Shown piece by piece: positions 1 through 11,692 of a stretch of 64,000 nt of DNA. This stretch comes from Rhyzopertha dominica (taxonomy: Eukaryota; Arthropoda; Insecta; Coleoptera; Bostrichidae): NCBI GenBank assembly GCA_025024175.1, contig QCXZ01000001.1, positions 11,656,001-11,720,000 of the forward strand. The letters run 5' to 3'. The translations under genes were made by a program, and so were the position numbers. The stretch's first letter is position 1, and the number at the start of each line of letters is the position of its first letter. The notes below the pieces were generated by a model, which saw nothing but the letters and a program-made list of their open reading frames with translations, was not told where the DNA came from and searched no databases.

Positions 1-1789
1 AATTCATCAGGTGATAAGATCTCAATAACCGTTATATTGGAGAAATTTAACAAAGTCAACGGAATTTCCTCTTTGTCTTCTAGAATTTTGCGAAGCATTG
101 CTTTGACTGCCTGAATTCAAGACGTTCGCCCATTCCGTCGCACTGGTCATATAATAGCGAGGATGCTATATGATTTTGAATTATGGTTTGGCTTGTATTT
201 GAATTCGACTAATTTTGTTTAGTGAATATTTTTTTGGAATGAGCGAATTTTATGCAAATAAAATTTACTGTTGTTTGTCTACAACTCGATCGAGTGCAGA
301 TAAATCACTTTATTATTTACAGTAATTTTTGATTGTATAGCTTAATTTTATATTTATATTTGGCCAACCCTTTAACATTACATTAGTTAGTTCCATTAGT
401 TCAGCCTCTTATAATGTTTCTAATTTAATATCTATGGGTTAATAAATCGCTGCATACATGTATTGTCAAAGTTTTCCGCATCAATGTTTTACATGAACAA
501 ACAAACGTAACGAACACCATTTCTGTTTTTTTACCCAACATCTAAAGCTGTCCCTTTGTGGGCGCTACTACCAACCTACAAATATGCGTAATTCAATTTC
601 AAAAATTTATCTTCTATAATCAATAATCAATCTGTTTCTGCTTAAAGCAGTGCTGTATTAATTTGCTTGATCTGTCTTTTGTTCTCTATGTATTATCGAT
701 CAACTTGTATGTGTATGGTATTATCATGTACTACATAGAAAAGTATTTCTAAAGTTAGCTACGTCAGCTTTACCTTCAAAACCCTCGTTATTAAAATTCG
801 CATTTTACAGTTATCTACTAAGTAAGTGACTCTTAATTATGAGATTGGTCTGGCCGAATCAATGTTTGGAAAAGTACATAGCTTTCGGTCTTCCACATCT
901 AACTGCGTATGCTCACTGTACTATAGAACAACCACCTTTTTGGCCACCAAATTAGCAGTGCTATCTGCGACATGCTGCCTGGAGCCAGCTGGTGCACTCC
1001 TCGCATAGACACCCAGACTGCAGGTGATCCGTTGATCCACAAGTGTAGAAGATCCCCTAAGCCTCCTTGACTTTGGGCAAGCATCTGTACATTGGCCAAG
1101 CTGATTGCAGTTGTAGCAATCTAAACAGTGGACCACTTGAATTAGACACTCACATAAACCCATTAATCGGAGGAATACAGAGTTCTTTACTCGTAATTTT
1201 TATCATGCAGCTTAACAGAGGTTGCATTGGAGAAAGTTTATTTATTTTAGCCTCTATAATATACATAGGTAATGTTGTGCCCCTCCGAGAGGTCAAGTTT
1301 TTTTTCCCATAAATAATTGCTAAACATCGAACCTCAGATATTCGCATCAAGTTAACATCAGTATCCACTTGCACACTATACATTGTTTCCATGTTTCCAT
1401 CTGCTCGCTTAAATCATGTAATTCTAAATTAACATGTTCTGGCTTTGAATGAAACCATTCTAGTGAGTAATCGTGCATTTGCAATGACGATCAAAAGAAT
1501 GTCCTAATCTAGGGTATTATGTTGGTTTCCAAAGGCGTCCACTCCTTTGAAGTGGTTTCCAATGTCTTCTTTTGAAAGTTCCTTGAATATTTTCGCTTGC
1601 ATGACTGGCACGTGTGATAGTAGTCACAAGTTCCTCTAAATTTACGTGAATTTCCAGATGCAAGTCGTGTACCGGGTTTGCTGGGTCGTGTGCTTGTGTT
1701 AACCATAAATCTTGTCATTTTTTTCCGTCTTGTTATACATTTATTCCGACTTCTGAATGAAGGCGGAAAAAATCATAAACACTTGAGGC
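1..1789. other. Unique AT-rich stretch, no gene recognised
   Basis: Only short overlapping open frames on both strands (60 to 81 codons), with no recognisable domain, codon pattern or splice-site pair. I see no repeat structure shared with the rest of the window. Confidence 0.5.
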
Positions 1790-1937
1790 CGGTTTCTCTT
1801 CTCTTTGTTAAAGTTAATGTTAGCTAAAATCAACCCTGTAACCATGACAATATGTACCTTAAATTGAGATGTTTGATTGGTTAAATTTTAAATACAGAGT
1901 TGATTTTGGCTTAAAATAGAGAATAGAAACCGACCCT
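1790..1937. mobile_element. Short palindromic MITE, family 1
   Basis: About 148 bp whose ends are inverted copies of each other. The left end starts GCCGGTTTCTCTTCTCT and runs into GCTAAAATCAAC; the right end reads GTTGATTTTGGCTTAAAAT and closes with GAAACCGACC. A diverged copy with the same ends lies at 26848-26976 inside a hAT element, so this is a dispersed family and not a chance palindrome. No coding capacity. Confidence 0.6.
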
Positions 1938-2045
1938 TGATTTTTTGCTTATTTAATTAACTAATTTTACATAACAAAGAGCGATTTATAAATGGGCTAA
2001 GTCAAAATGTAACATAACCTAAAACGTAATGAACACTGTAACACG

Positions 2046-4269
2046 ATACACGGTGTGTCCTTTTTTACTACCTCTGTTGGCACTAACACCAACTTCAAAA
2101 CCCGCGAAATTCATATTTTCACTACATAATAAAGCCTTAAAACATTACCATGTGGGTATTAATTCTGGATGTTATCTAAAGAAGGTAATGCGATATCTTT
2201 TGAGTAGTGTCCTATAGACTACAGCCACAGTCCTCAATTCACATCGCTAAATGAGTCAGATAAAAACATCTGTTTTCTCTTAAATGATTGGATGGATTAA
2301 AAAATCCATTTTAATGTTGTTTAAGTTTTCCTTAGGCAATTGGCAACGTGCTTTGTGCATCAGAGGCTTAAAAATGACAGGTTTTTATTCTCTAAAGTAA
2401 CTTTATAAATTCTTGCCACTATGTTGCTTCAAAATGACGGTCAATTTGGGCTACTGTAAGAATATAGTGATTGTACTTGTAAATTCTTAGAAGTGTATAC
2501 GACCAAATTTACTGAAGCTACCTATCTTTAGAAAAATTAATCCATCCGTTATAAACTTGAGTATTATAAGTTAAAGCTTTACATTTGAAGGAAACATGCC
2601 AATCAATCCGCTATCTACATTTTGTGCATTCCGCAAGTTTGATTACGCAGTTTAAAATCCTAATGAACCGACTTGTCATGTGTCGCAGCGAGTAATTACG
2701 AGAAACGTGGTGCGCTAACTAACCAGAATTGTAATAATTACTTGTCTTTGCTGGAGTATAATTTCGGCAGCGGGTCGATTGGAATATTTAATGCTCATTC
2801 TACCCCAGTGCGACCTCATTTCCGTTTCGGAGGAAACATATCAGGTGCATTGGTCGTGAATGTCTTGAATAGTTGTAGGCAGGATACCTCTATAGATATA
2901 GATGTATCTTGTTGTATGAATTAGTATATGAAGTATGGTCTTTTAGGAACAACCAGTCAATACAGTTAGAACAAAATTTCTTTCAGTAGCCGTTAATGGA
3001 CAGGTTGGAATTAATAGTAGCATTTCAATGGTAAAAGCATATACAATTTTAAGATCTTATTGCTTATGAAGTGGTGTACTCGGAACCAAAGATGATAGAC
3101 ACAATCAGTGACGTCAAAAGACATCGTAATTGCACCCCTATTACTCGTATGTCTGCTATGTTGATTTGTGCTGAATATTTTAAATAAATGTCAGGATAAA
3201 ACTCGACTGGTTCTTTGGGGGGTAGGTAATGAAATTTGAGCTTTGGAATTGCATTCGGAGATTGAGTCCAGCTCGTTGTAAAACCAATGTGTACAAAATA
3301 TAAGCTGATTCGGTATTATAAGACAAATTGAATCAATACCTTTATTTTCAAAGATATAAAAAAATCCNCTAAAAAAGTTATTTTGAATCCAATTGGCAAT
3401 TCCTAATTCTTTTTCTAAATATCCAGTTTTATTTTTTGCTTGATTAGCTTTTAATTAACATTTATTACTATTAACATTACTGTCGAGTATTATCAATATC
3501 AGATATGTTTTATGTAAAATTGATGAAGGACTCCCACATAGCCATAAAAATTAAGAAAAATAGGACTCACATTGCACGAAAAAAAATTGTATTGTGAAAC
3601 ATTACGGAATTTGCGAAAACTCGTTGAGAGGTGATAAGGCTGTTTAGTATGTAATTTCCAAACACTATTGTGCCACTGCAGCTATGGGAATTATTAAAAA
3701 CGTTTTTGGCTGTTTGGCAACATTTTTAATTTAATTTAATTTTTTTTAAAACAATGGCGATATAGGACTATAATAGGGTTAGAGGAATTGGAATAAGTGG
3801 AGCTTATTTATTGAAAGAAGGTTAAAACAGAATACTTACCTACGTCTATTTGTAAGATTTTCACGGGAAAATTTAAATATTTTGAGATATGCCTTTTTAC
3901 ACAAAACAAATAAAAAGTGATTAGTTTGTTTAAATTTGTCATTAAAGTTTAATTTTTATCATTCCTTGTATCAAATTCAAAATAATATGCAATTATACAA
4001 TAATTTTATATGTCTTATAAGTTAGAGTTATAAATGGCATTGTATATAACTTTTTAGTGAGTTTTTTTTAAAATAAATAAAGGTAGGCACCCTTTATTAT
4101 TTATTTACTATTTAATTTTGCTAAGAAAACATCCTTCGTTAATACCGAATCAGATCATATTCTGTACACCTTAGTTTTACAACAGAACTAGATCCCCGAA
4201 TGCCATGTCAAAACGCATTTTTTTCCATTGCCAGTACTTTTTGTTACATCTATTCAGGGACACACCGTA
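2046..4269. mobile_element. Possible TIR-bounded element with internal inverted repeat
   Basis: An inverted repeat of about 70 bp lies at 3247-3322 and 4139-4207. Both arms, read inward, share GCATTCGG, TTGTAAAAC, GTGTACA and CTGATTCGGTATTA. The right arm continues outward to GGGACACACCGTA at 4258-4270. The matching end GGTGTGTCC sits at 2051-2059, so the outer boundary may be there, but that is weaker than the inner pair. No transposase-like protein is visible between the arms. The interior is very AT-rich and contains one ambiguous base at 3368. Confidence 0.35.
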
Positions 4270-4533
4270 TGTTTGTTAGTGAAATCCGCGATTGCTGTAA
4301 CTCTGTTTTCTTCATAATTTTTTGTAGCTAAAGAGGGGACATTGGGTTTTGAAAATTTGAAAACCGTAAGGTAGAGGATAGCAGAACATTCCACATTTCA
4401 TGTTGATATTGTAGATTCCCTATGCGTTGGTATCTAAGACAGTAGAAATTTTTACATCACATTAGCGTACTTCATGAAACTTAGTTTAATTGAATTTGCC
4501 TTGCAAGAATTCCAGCACATAATCAGAGGATGA

Positions 4534-4559
4534 ATATATATATATATATATATATATAT
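4534..4559. repeat. (AT)n microsatellite
   Basis: Uninterrupted AT dinucleotide run of about 26 bases. Confidence 0.9.
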
Positions 4560-4589
4560 TAATTTTTGCAAAAGTTAAACAGTACACAA

Positions 4590-4875
4590 GGGGCGTTCAT
4601 TAAAAAGGAAAAATAAGTCAAGTAATACTAATAAAACTCATAAGGTATTCCGCGATTTCCAAATATTCTTGCAGAATCAACGGTGCCCGTATTTTGTATT
4701 AATTATAGACAGCAGTGATAGCATCTTATTTTCACAGTGCGACGATTATATCAATCGGGCCAAACGTCAAATGTTCAATAAATTATACGAACTAATTTAC
4801 AAGGCAGGCGCTACGGTCCTGCTAGAAATAAAAAAAATATCGCTTGCTCGACGGTTTTTTTATGAACGCCCGTAA
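4590..4875. mobile_element. MITE, family 2, with GGGCGTTCAT ends
   Basis: A 286-bp segment with inverted ends. The left end reads GGGGCGTTCATTAAAAAG; the right end, read inward on the other strand, is CGGGCGTTCATAAAAAAAC. The interior contains GGTATTCCGCGATTT and a downstream block that recur, diverged, at 29516-29700. A 68-codon open frame (4669-4875) lies wholly inside and ends within the right TIR, so it is a by-product of the repeat and not a gene. Confidence 0.6.
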
Positions 4876-5039
4876 CCATTGTTGCACGTAGGTAATAATT
4901 AATGATTGGTCTTCTATTTCATGTACGAGGAGGCGTTTTAGTAAAGTTGTAAGCGTACAGCGCCATCTACTGATTGTCTATGAAGGCACAAAAGTGATTG
5001 TTATTTCAGTTGTCATTTGCTAGGTTTACCAAAATCGAA

Positions 5040-5729
5040 AAAATTAAGGCAACCTTCTTACGCGACCCGGAAAATGATGACTACCATTTTCTGGGATGTG
5101 GAGGACCACAATTCCAGCTCCTCCATACCGCAAAACATTCACCAAACTGAGGCGGATGATCTAAAATCGTAGTTACGGGAAACTGTCGACGGGACTAGTA
5201 CTCCTCCACGACAATGCTTGTCCTCACACCACTGCCACAACCACGGAAAAGATTTACGATTTCCGTTGGATGCTTTTCGACTACCCACCTTACAGTCCAG
5301 ACCTTGCACCTAGCGACTATTTCTTCTTCTTACACTTCAAACAGTGTTTTTGTTTGAAGGCTTCCGTGGTTGTTGTCGATGACATGTTGTTTTCCGGGCT
5401 GGTTCCCACGTTGGTTATTAGACCTTGACGTTGCTACACTCATGTCGGTGACTTTCTCAGAAGTAGCTCTGAAACTGAAGTGTCCTAGTCCGCTCGGGTC
5501 AGTGACCCGGACGAGTATAAATACCCGAGCGGACTAAGACACTTCAGTTCCAGAGCTACTTCTGAGGAAGACAACGACATGAGTGTAGCAACGTCAAGGT
5601 CTAATAACCAACGTGGGAACCAGCCCGGAAAACAACATGTCACTTCAAACACTGGCTTGCTGGACAACGCTATGAGAACGAATTACGAAAAGTACTTAGA
5701 AGTAGACGGCGATTATGTGGAAAAATGAA
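5040..5729 (+). pseudogene. Broken mariner transposase, interrupted by a hairpin element
   Basis: The C-terminal half of a mariner-family (D34D) transposase is recognisable in several frames. Around 5068-5100 there is a KMMTTIFWD block matching the family's FWD motif. Around 5195-5340 one frame reads VLLHDNACPHTT and then YSPDLAPSDYFFF, which hold the second and third catalytic aspartates. After the inserted palindrome (5381-5641) the frame resumes with LAGQRYENE, and a shifted frame ends YEKYLEVDGDYVEK with a stop, the usual mariner terminus. The segment between these last two pieces is deleted. The N-terminal half with the HTH domains and the first catalytic aspartate is missing. It differs from the copy at 17.4-18.5 kb, so it comes from another mariner lineage or an older insertion. 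Confidence 0.85.
5381..5641. repeat. Fold-back (palindromic) insertion with about 118-bp arms
   Basis: Arms at 5381-5498 and 5524-5641 are reverse complements with a few mismatches, separated by 25 bases that include TATAAATA. They start GACATGTTGTTTTCCGGG and meet at CGCTCGGG/CCCGAGCG. The block interrupts the mariner reading frame. CACTTCAAACA is present on both sides (about 5333 and 5641), which is compatible with a target duplication, although about 30 bp of unmatched sequence lies between the left copy and the left arm. It is unusually GC-rich for this window. Confidence 0.8.
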
Positions 5730-7389
5730 ATACATTTGTAGGAAACTAAAACAAATAACGAATAACATGCCTTGAACTTACATCGAAAGACTGTAACATC
5801 TGCATCAGAAATGCGTAATGTTCTTTTTTCTTCTACATCGTTTCCCCGGTAAAATTCCATTACCATGCAATTTGTGTGCCAGCGAAATTATTCGCAAAGC
5901 CCTTATTTCGTTTTCGTAACTTTAAACGCTTATTTCTTCTACGTGCTCGCTACCTAACAGCGTTTTCATAAAACAGACGTAGGTAAACGGAATACCGATA
6001 CGGGAATTGAGAAATAGTTTACTTTAAAGGATAAACAAGTGCCTCGAAGACTTTAATATCACGTCCCCGCCCTGCTCGATTAGCTAGAGCGAGATGATGT
6101 CGGGAGCTGAAGTATCTTCGCAATTACATGGGTTCCTTTTGTTTACTCTTCCCTTGTCGGTAAAACCGTTATGTGTACACAAGGACGAACAACACTGTTT
6201 AGATTTCATTTTATATTACGTGATCTACATGTTCCACGGAGGTGTAGAAAAATATCTGCAGAGTAGGTTGAATGTATAAGATATTTACAGGCAGGCAGGA
6301 TGTGGTGGGAATTAAACCATAATAAAACTAACAATTTAAATAACTGATGTTTCTAATGCAAGTAATAATTTATCAAACCTAGTCCTAATAGTTTTTGCTT
6401 TAAAATTTTGATGCGAATAAATTTTTGAATGGTTCCATAACATTTTATGAATCTATGGGCCTTACTTTTGTCGTTTGATAAAACCGTTTAAAGTGAATAC
6501 TGATGTGTTCACAGATTTACTCGTATCTATTTGGCGAAGATAGTAATAAGTAATTTATATAACTGACATTAAATAAATTTAGCTGAATAAAATTGTTATA
6601 AAACCCAATTTAACAATGTGTTAGAAGTAAAACTTTAAGTTAAAATTGTACCAAGTACAGGACAGTTTGCTGTTTTTTTTTCCGCCAACTACATACGAGT
6701 AAAATGCGAAACGACATGAGAAGGAGTATCCCTATAAATAAGGACCATATATTAAAAAANTGTTATATATTTAAAAATTTATTCGCACAAATATTCTAAA
6801 CCAAAAATCATTGAAACTCAATAGCGAGGACGCAGAACTCAAAATGCAAAATTAATTTCTTCTTATTTATATGCATAGAATACGCGCTAGAAGTAGCGAC
6901 CTATATTTTATTGACGCTCTGTATATTTAGTTAGTATTAAAGTATGGCAGGTGCATTGTGTTGTGCATAATGTACACACGTCCCTATTTACCATAATATT
7001 GTTATATAAAATCACATTGTTACCTATTTAATAAAAAAATTAAATGTTAGCTAGTTACCTCAGTATTTAACAAGACTTTGTGTTTGAGGGTCAAGCCGTA
7101 GGTCACCTTGCAAATAGATCTGTTTGCAAAAAAGTTGCCGGTGTCCAAAATCTAAAACGTCACCATCAAAATTTCTGCATTTCGCTTATTGAAGTTTGCC
7201 AAAACGAGATGACTATTAAGCAGACTGGATCGGAGAATATAAAGGCCTCAAACTAAACATTATCAGATAAACCAGGTTTTTTACATAAATTTGATTTCAA
7301 AACTGTACAAACCTTCCGAGAGACCATCTACGCGTATATCCGAAATCGCTTTAGACCATATAAGCTTTAATAATTTTTGCTTATTAGAT
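5730..7389. other. Unique AT-rich stretch, no gene recognised
   Basis: No protein family, RNA gene or repeat identified. It includes a poly-pyrimidine run near 6672 and an ambiguous base near 6760. Confidence 0.5.
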
Positions 7390-7655
7390 GTATAAACAAT
7401 ATTCCACATAAAAAGTTGGTGGCTCTATTTAAACAAAATGAAAGTTTGGTTTGGTATCCTGTGTAGATGTGTTAACTATATTACTTTACTGAATAATCCT
7501 TAGGTGCTACAACTTTTATTTATAATCAATATCCCACATAAAAAGGTGGTGGTTTTATTTAAACAAAATGCATTTGATTTGATATTCGAACAGCCTACAT
7601 TGCTATATTGCTTTAGAGAGTACTACTTGGGTACTGTAACTTTTATTCGAAACAT
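7390..7655 (+). repeat. Two-copy tandem duplication, about 120 bp period
   Basis: The block containing CCACATAAAAAG, GTGG and ATTTAAACAAAATG occurs at about 7414 and again at 7534, a spacing of 120 bases. The leading segment (AACTTTTATT) appears again near 7639, so the array holds a little over two diverged units. No coding frame is conserved across the units. Confidence 0.7.
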
Positions 7656-7821
7656 TTTTGCTAACATTTCACCCTGTAAAACATGAATATTTTGAGGATA
7701 AACAAAAAATTTTTTTTGAAGGTTTACAAAAATTNGNTAATATGGAGGTGTAATAAACGTATCACTTTTCGAGGAAATTACAGACCTATGCGTTACTGTA
7801 TATATTATCTGGAGGAATATA

Positions 7822-8575
7822 CAGGGTTTCTATAAATAAATCATGCAACGTAGGCGGCGTTGGTTTCTGAATTCTTGGTGCCGCCTTTTTGTAAATGCTG
7901 CCAAGCTACGTATGCATGACATACTGTCAACTGTCATATACTGTACAGAAGGTTGTGGATAAAGTTATAGCAACGAAATTCATGGTTTTGTGAGAATTGT
8001 CCAACAATTTTTGGTTTTATCATCCTTTCAAAGGTAAGTAATAACAACGACTTGCTTTAAGAAACTACAAAACATTAATATACACAACTACGTCCGTCGT
8101 AACTCCATTTTGTTGCGGTCACAGACATGGCTTTATAAATTTAATTATTTTGAGCAAATTTGAAAGCCTACGCAGTCAGTATTTAAATGTTTGTACTTTT
8201 TTTGTAACTAGCATTGCACCACCACATTTGAGCCATTTACCTTTTCTGTGGTAGGAAACCTCCCCGCAAAATACCCGGTAGTGCAGCTAACGTCACTACC
8301 ACTTACTTAGTATATATATCCTAATTCCTAACTGGGAGTTTTACCATTGCGGCAGCATAGAACATCTTTTACTTCCTCAGAGTTCAATTGAACGGGTTTA
8401 CTGTAGTCTCCTACCTTATAATGTTAATTATCATACAAAACACTACAGCATATATTAAAAATACACCCCCACGAGCTTTTCATATTAAAATATATAAAAT
8501 AATTCAATAATCGACAGATGACAAGTATCTGTCATCAAAGCAATAGCTGTGTTCCCTTTCCTGAGAGGGTGGAAA
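7822..8575 (+). mobile_element. MITE family A copy, split by about 0.45 kb
   Basis: The left end is CAGGGTTTCTATAAATAAAT after a TA, and the left half (to about 7975) matches the other family A copies, including GCGGCGTTG and TGCCGCCTTTTTGTAA. The right-half signature (TTTTCATATTAAAATATAT, then ATCGACAGATGACAAGTAT) appears only at about 8475-8530, so extra sequence of about 0.45 kb lies between the halves. The right TIR is lost after about 8575. Confidence 0.65.
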
Positions 8576-8877
8576 ACCTGTACTATAAACGTTGTACGTA
8601 TTCGTATACGAGCGACAACAGCATCACAACGCTGTCATAAGCAAATAACGGGTGTTCATTAAAAAATAATAATACTCGCAGTAGGACGAAATATTTTTTC
8701 GTACTTCGTAGACTGTTTCGTATGTGTTATAAATGGGTATTTGCAATGTATTTATATTATATGAAATTGCATGTTAATAGGCAGCGTTTAATCCACAAAA
8801 CAGCTATGACAGCCCATAAAATCGAAAAAATGGATCGTAAGGTATAATTTTAATGTTTAAAAAGGCGAATATTTAAA

Positions 8878-10148
8878 GGGACCACCAAAACGCGAATGTA
8901 TTGGCGATGACGTTAGGTGTCTTGTAAATGGCCGCTTGTTTACATCTGGGGTCAGCGCGTCACGCGTCAGCCTCAGGCTTCAGCCCGTCAACTTATCAGT
9001 TTGTTGTTTGCGTTCATTTTGTGACAAGCGAATTAAAATACGCCAAGAAAAAGTGAAGTACTTATGAGTTATGACTTCTGAAGGCATTAAGAAATTAAAT
9101 GGCAATGCCTAGCTGCTGGCTTTGTCATCATGTCAGTGTAATGCTGACAGATGGCATTGCCATCTAATTTCTTACTTCCATTATACCAAGCCTTTGGTAT
9201 ATAGGCAAAACCAGTTCTTGACGTGCTGTCTGCACTAGACCTAAACTGCACTGATGAGCTGTAATGACAGCGAAATAGATCTATCTGCAGTTGGTTGCGG
9301 TGCAGACAGCACAGCACAGACATGCATTTTTCTGAAGGCATGTTCATTGTTATGGAATTTGTGAACAGCGACGAGCGGTTCAACGCGGCGGAGATAAGAA
9401 ACGTAAAACCGACAGCATAAGTGAACTTTTGTCAAATTAATGTAGTATTCAAAATTTGATCACAATGAGTTGTTGGAAACATGCTATTTGTAAACATAAA
9501 AATGTAAGAATCAAAAATGTACCCTAAACTTGACATTTAGTTTAGAGATCAGGATGAACATAAATTGCCATTTATTTTCGGGGCTCTTGCGGCTCCTTTC
9601 CTGCCTGGCTAACAGTCGAATATGTGAGGAACAACGTCTTTCTTTATTATAACGCTTCCCTCTATCAACGTAAAACGCATATAATTCTCCATGTCCTCTT
9701 CAAGCTACAACAAATTGGAAACTGAATGGTAAACACCTATAACCTCAAAAAGAAGTTTTATTACATTAACATGATCTTCACAGCAGAAAAACAAACTTTG
9801 CGATTTCGGCATATCACGCCTGGCGGCCTTAAACTGCTTTTTCATACGTTGATAATCTCGACGAACGGTTACAAAAATCTTGTTAGCGGTACTAACTGAT
9901 GTGTACTCTTACAGGCAGGTACAAAACAGCACTTATTTTGTTTTTTAAACATAATAGATGCTTGTAAAGCTACACAAATCACTTTTTGATGCGAACTCTT
10001 ACGCCGTGCTTTCAATAAACGCCACACGAAAGCTTTTTTAATGTAAAAATGATACTACACCATTAAACAGCACGCTCCTCGGTAATGTTTACAAGACACT
10101 TGACGTCACGAGTTGAATAAGCTTGGATAGAAGCGTTTTGGCGGCGAC
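8878..10148. mobile_element. TIR-bounded non-coding element of about 1.27 kb
   Basis: The left end (about 8878-8931) and the right end read in reverse complement (about 10085-10148) share CCAAAACGC, TGACGT and GTGTCTTGTAAA in the same order and spacing, giving a TIR of roughly 50 bp. The interior has a partial copy of the 351-bp repeat (9099-9330) and otherwise no recognisable gene. Target duplication not resolved. Confidence 0.5.
9099..9330 (+). repeat. 351-bp repeat family, partial unit
   Basis: It runs from GGCTTTGTCATCATGTCAG through GATGGCATTGCCATC and the stem pair (GTGCTGTCTGCAC and GTGCAGACAGCAC) to the family's terminal GACATGCATTTT. The start is truncated compared with the dimers at 41.8 and 55.2 kb. 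Open frames across it on the minus strand are shadows. Confidence 0.85.
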
Positions 10149-11530
10149 CCCGAAGATTCGAATTTCAGACCTGAAATTCTCGACCTACAAATATTTTTTT
10201 AACATAACAATATAAATGCACTTCAAGATTAATTAAACGTAATTTAAAAAAAGTGATAATACCCAATTGTTGTATTAACCGCAAACACAATAACAATTTC
10301 TCGCTTATCTCGTCGAATTGAGTTCCGCCTCTGTTATTCACAGCACTAGAGTATTTTTTATGAACATCTCATCCGCTACTTGCCCGTATCAAGCACTTTT
10401 ATGCACTTCAACTCCAATGCTTTTCTTTAATTCCAACAGTCGACAGTACCTACTCCTCTAAGCCCTATATGCAGGCTCTGCCCTGACCTATTTAGATTTT
10501 TGCATTCATCCGAAGCATTTGTGTTGTTTCGTTTTCTTTAACTGCCTGCAGGATATCAGGATTCGGCCTTTCTGGGAATAACTCTCGTGGGAGAAATAGG
10601 GGCGATACTGATTAATTCTATGACGTTCGAAGCACCAAGTCGCGTGGCCTACTTCAAAGCAGACGCCCGTCGGCACGTCTTGGAGGAAAGAGCGTAGGAG
10701 CATCTGCCCTGTAATTTCCAGCATGTGTAGACACCAGGTGTTACGTAGACGTGCAACATTCAAGTACTGAGTTGATGAGCAAATTTGCTTTTGCAATTTG
10801 CAGTTTTGCAGCTTTTGCTACACTAAATCTTAGATTTTATTTTAAACTTGAGCTTTAGTTTCAGACCAAGGTTGTTTTAAGGTCTATTGGGCAACGAATA
10901 GCCATCAAACATGTCTAATCATACGAAAATTTTAGTCCACACACTAAAATGTTTTATTGATTGCTGTGATGTGCTACCATTTTTGAATCCAACAAATATT
11001 CAGTACAATTTTTACTTTTATAAAATAACTCAAGATTCTGCAAAACATGTAGTAGATACTAATGCGTTATACCACAACTGGTCGCTCCCTGAATATATTA
11101 TAACTGCACTACAACGTAAATTTACCCGTCAATGCATAAAGAAGTTGAGTTTAGTATCTATCTAATATGTGTACAAAAATAAGTTAGGCTAACTAAACCG
11201 ATGCATTCTTTAATTAATAAAACTTTGAAATAAAGTTATTTTTAATTAATTATTGGTTTACTATTCTACACATAATAATTTGTGCACTGTTATAAACATT
11301 TGATAAAAAAACTTACGGAATAACGTGCGTTTATTAACCCTAAGGATCTACCTTCAAGTTTCCTAATGAAAAATATACGCTTAGTAAGTACAGAGTTTTC
11401 CATTTTAGTAGTTCAGTTCAGCTGGGTTCTCAATATCTCCCTTAGGAATACAGATACCTATAATTATACTGATTATTTTTGACGCTTCTAAAAACCAATA
11501 GATAGCTGTAATTTCATTCAACGTGCGTCC
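10149..11530. other. No gene recognised
   Basis: It contains open frames of 96 codons (minus, 10506-10796) and 84 codons (plus, 10911-11165) that resemble no family I know and lack splice-site context. Composition is unremarkable. Confidence 0.45.
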
Positions 11531-11540
11531 CTTTCAGCTA

Positions 11541-11692
11541 GGTTGCATAAACATGGATCAAATTTGATCCGGGTTTAATCCGCAGTCGTTGCTATAGCAG
11601 CACCAATCAGAACACCATATTCATGATGTTGCTAGGCAACGACCGCAGATTAAACCCGGATTAACTTTGATCAACGTTTGTGCAACCGGCCC
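11541..11692. mobile_element. Palindromic MITE, family 3 (GGCCGGTTGCA type)
   Basis: About 150 bp with inverted ends. The left half has GGTTGCATAAAC, TTGATC and CCGGGTTTAATC; the right half read in reverse has CCGGTTGCACAAACG, TTGATC and CCGGGTTTAATC. Inner parts GCGGTCGTTGCCTAGCAAC and GCAGTCGTTGCTATAGCA also pair. Non-coding. Confidence 0.7.

Noticed and set aside
8000..8045. Possible splice donor (AAAGGTAAGTAATA)
   Set aside because: No acceptor or open exon upstream, and it sits in the extra sequence of a split MITE.
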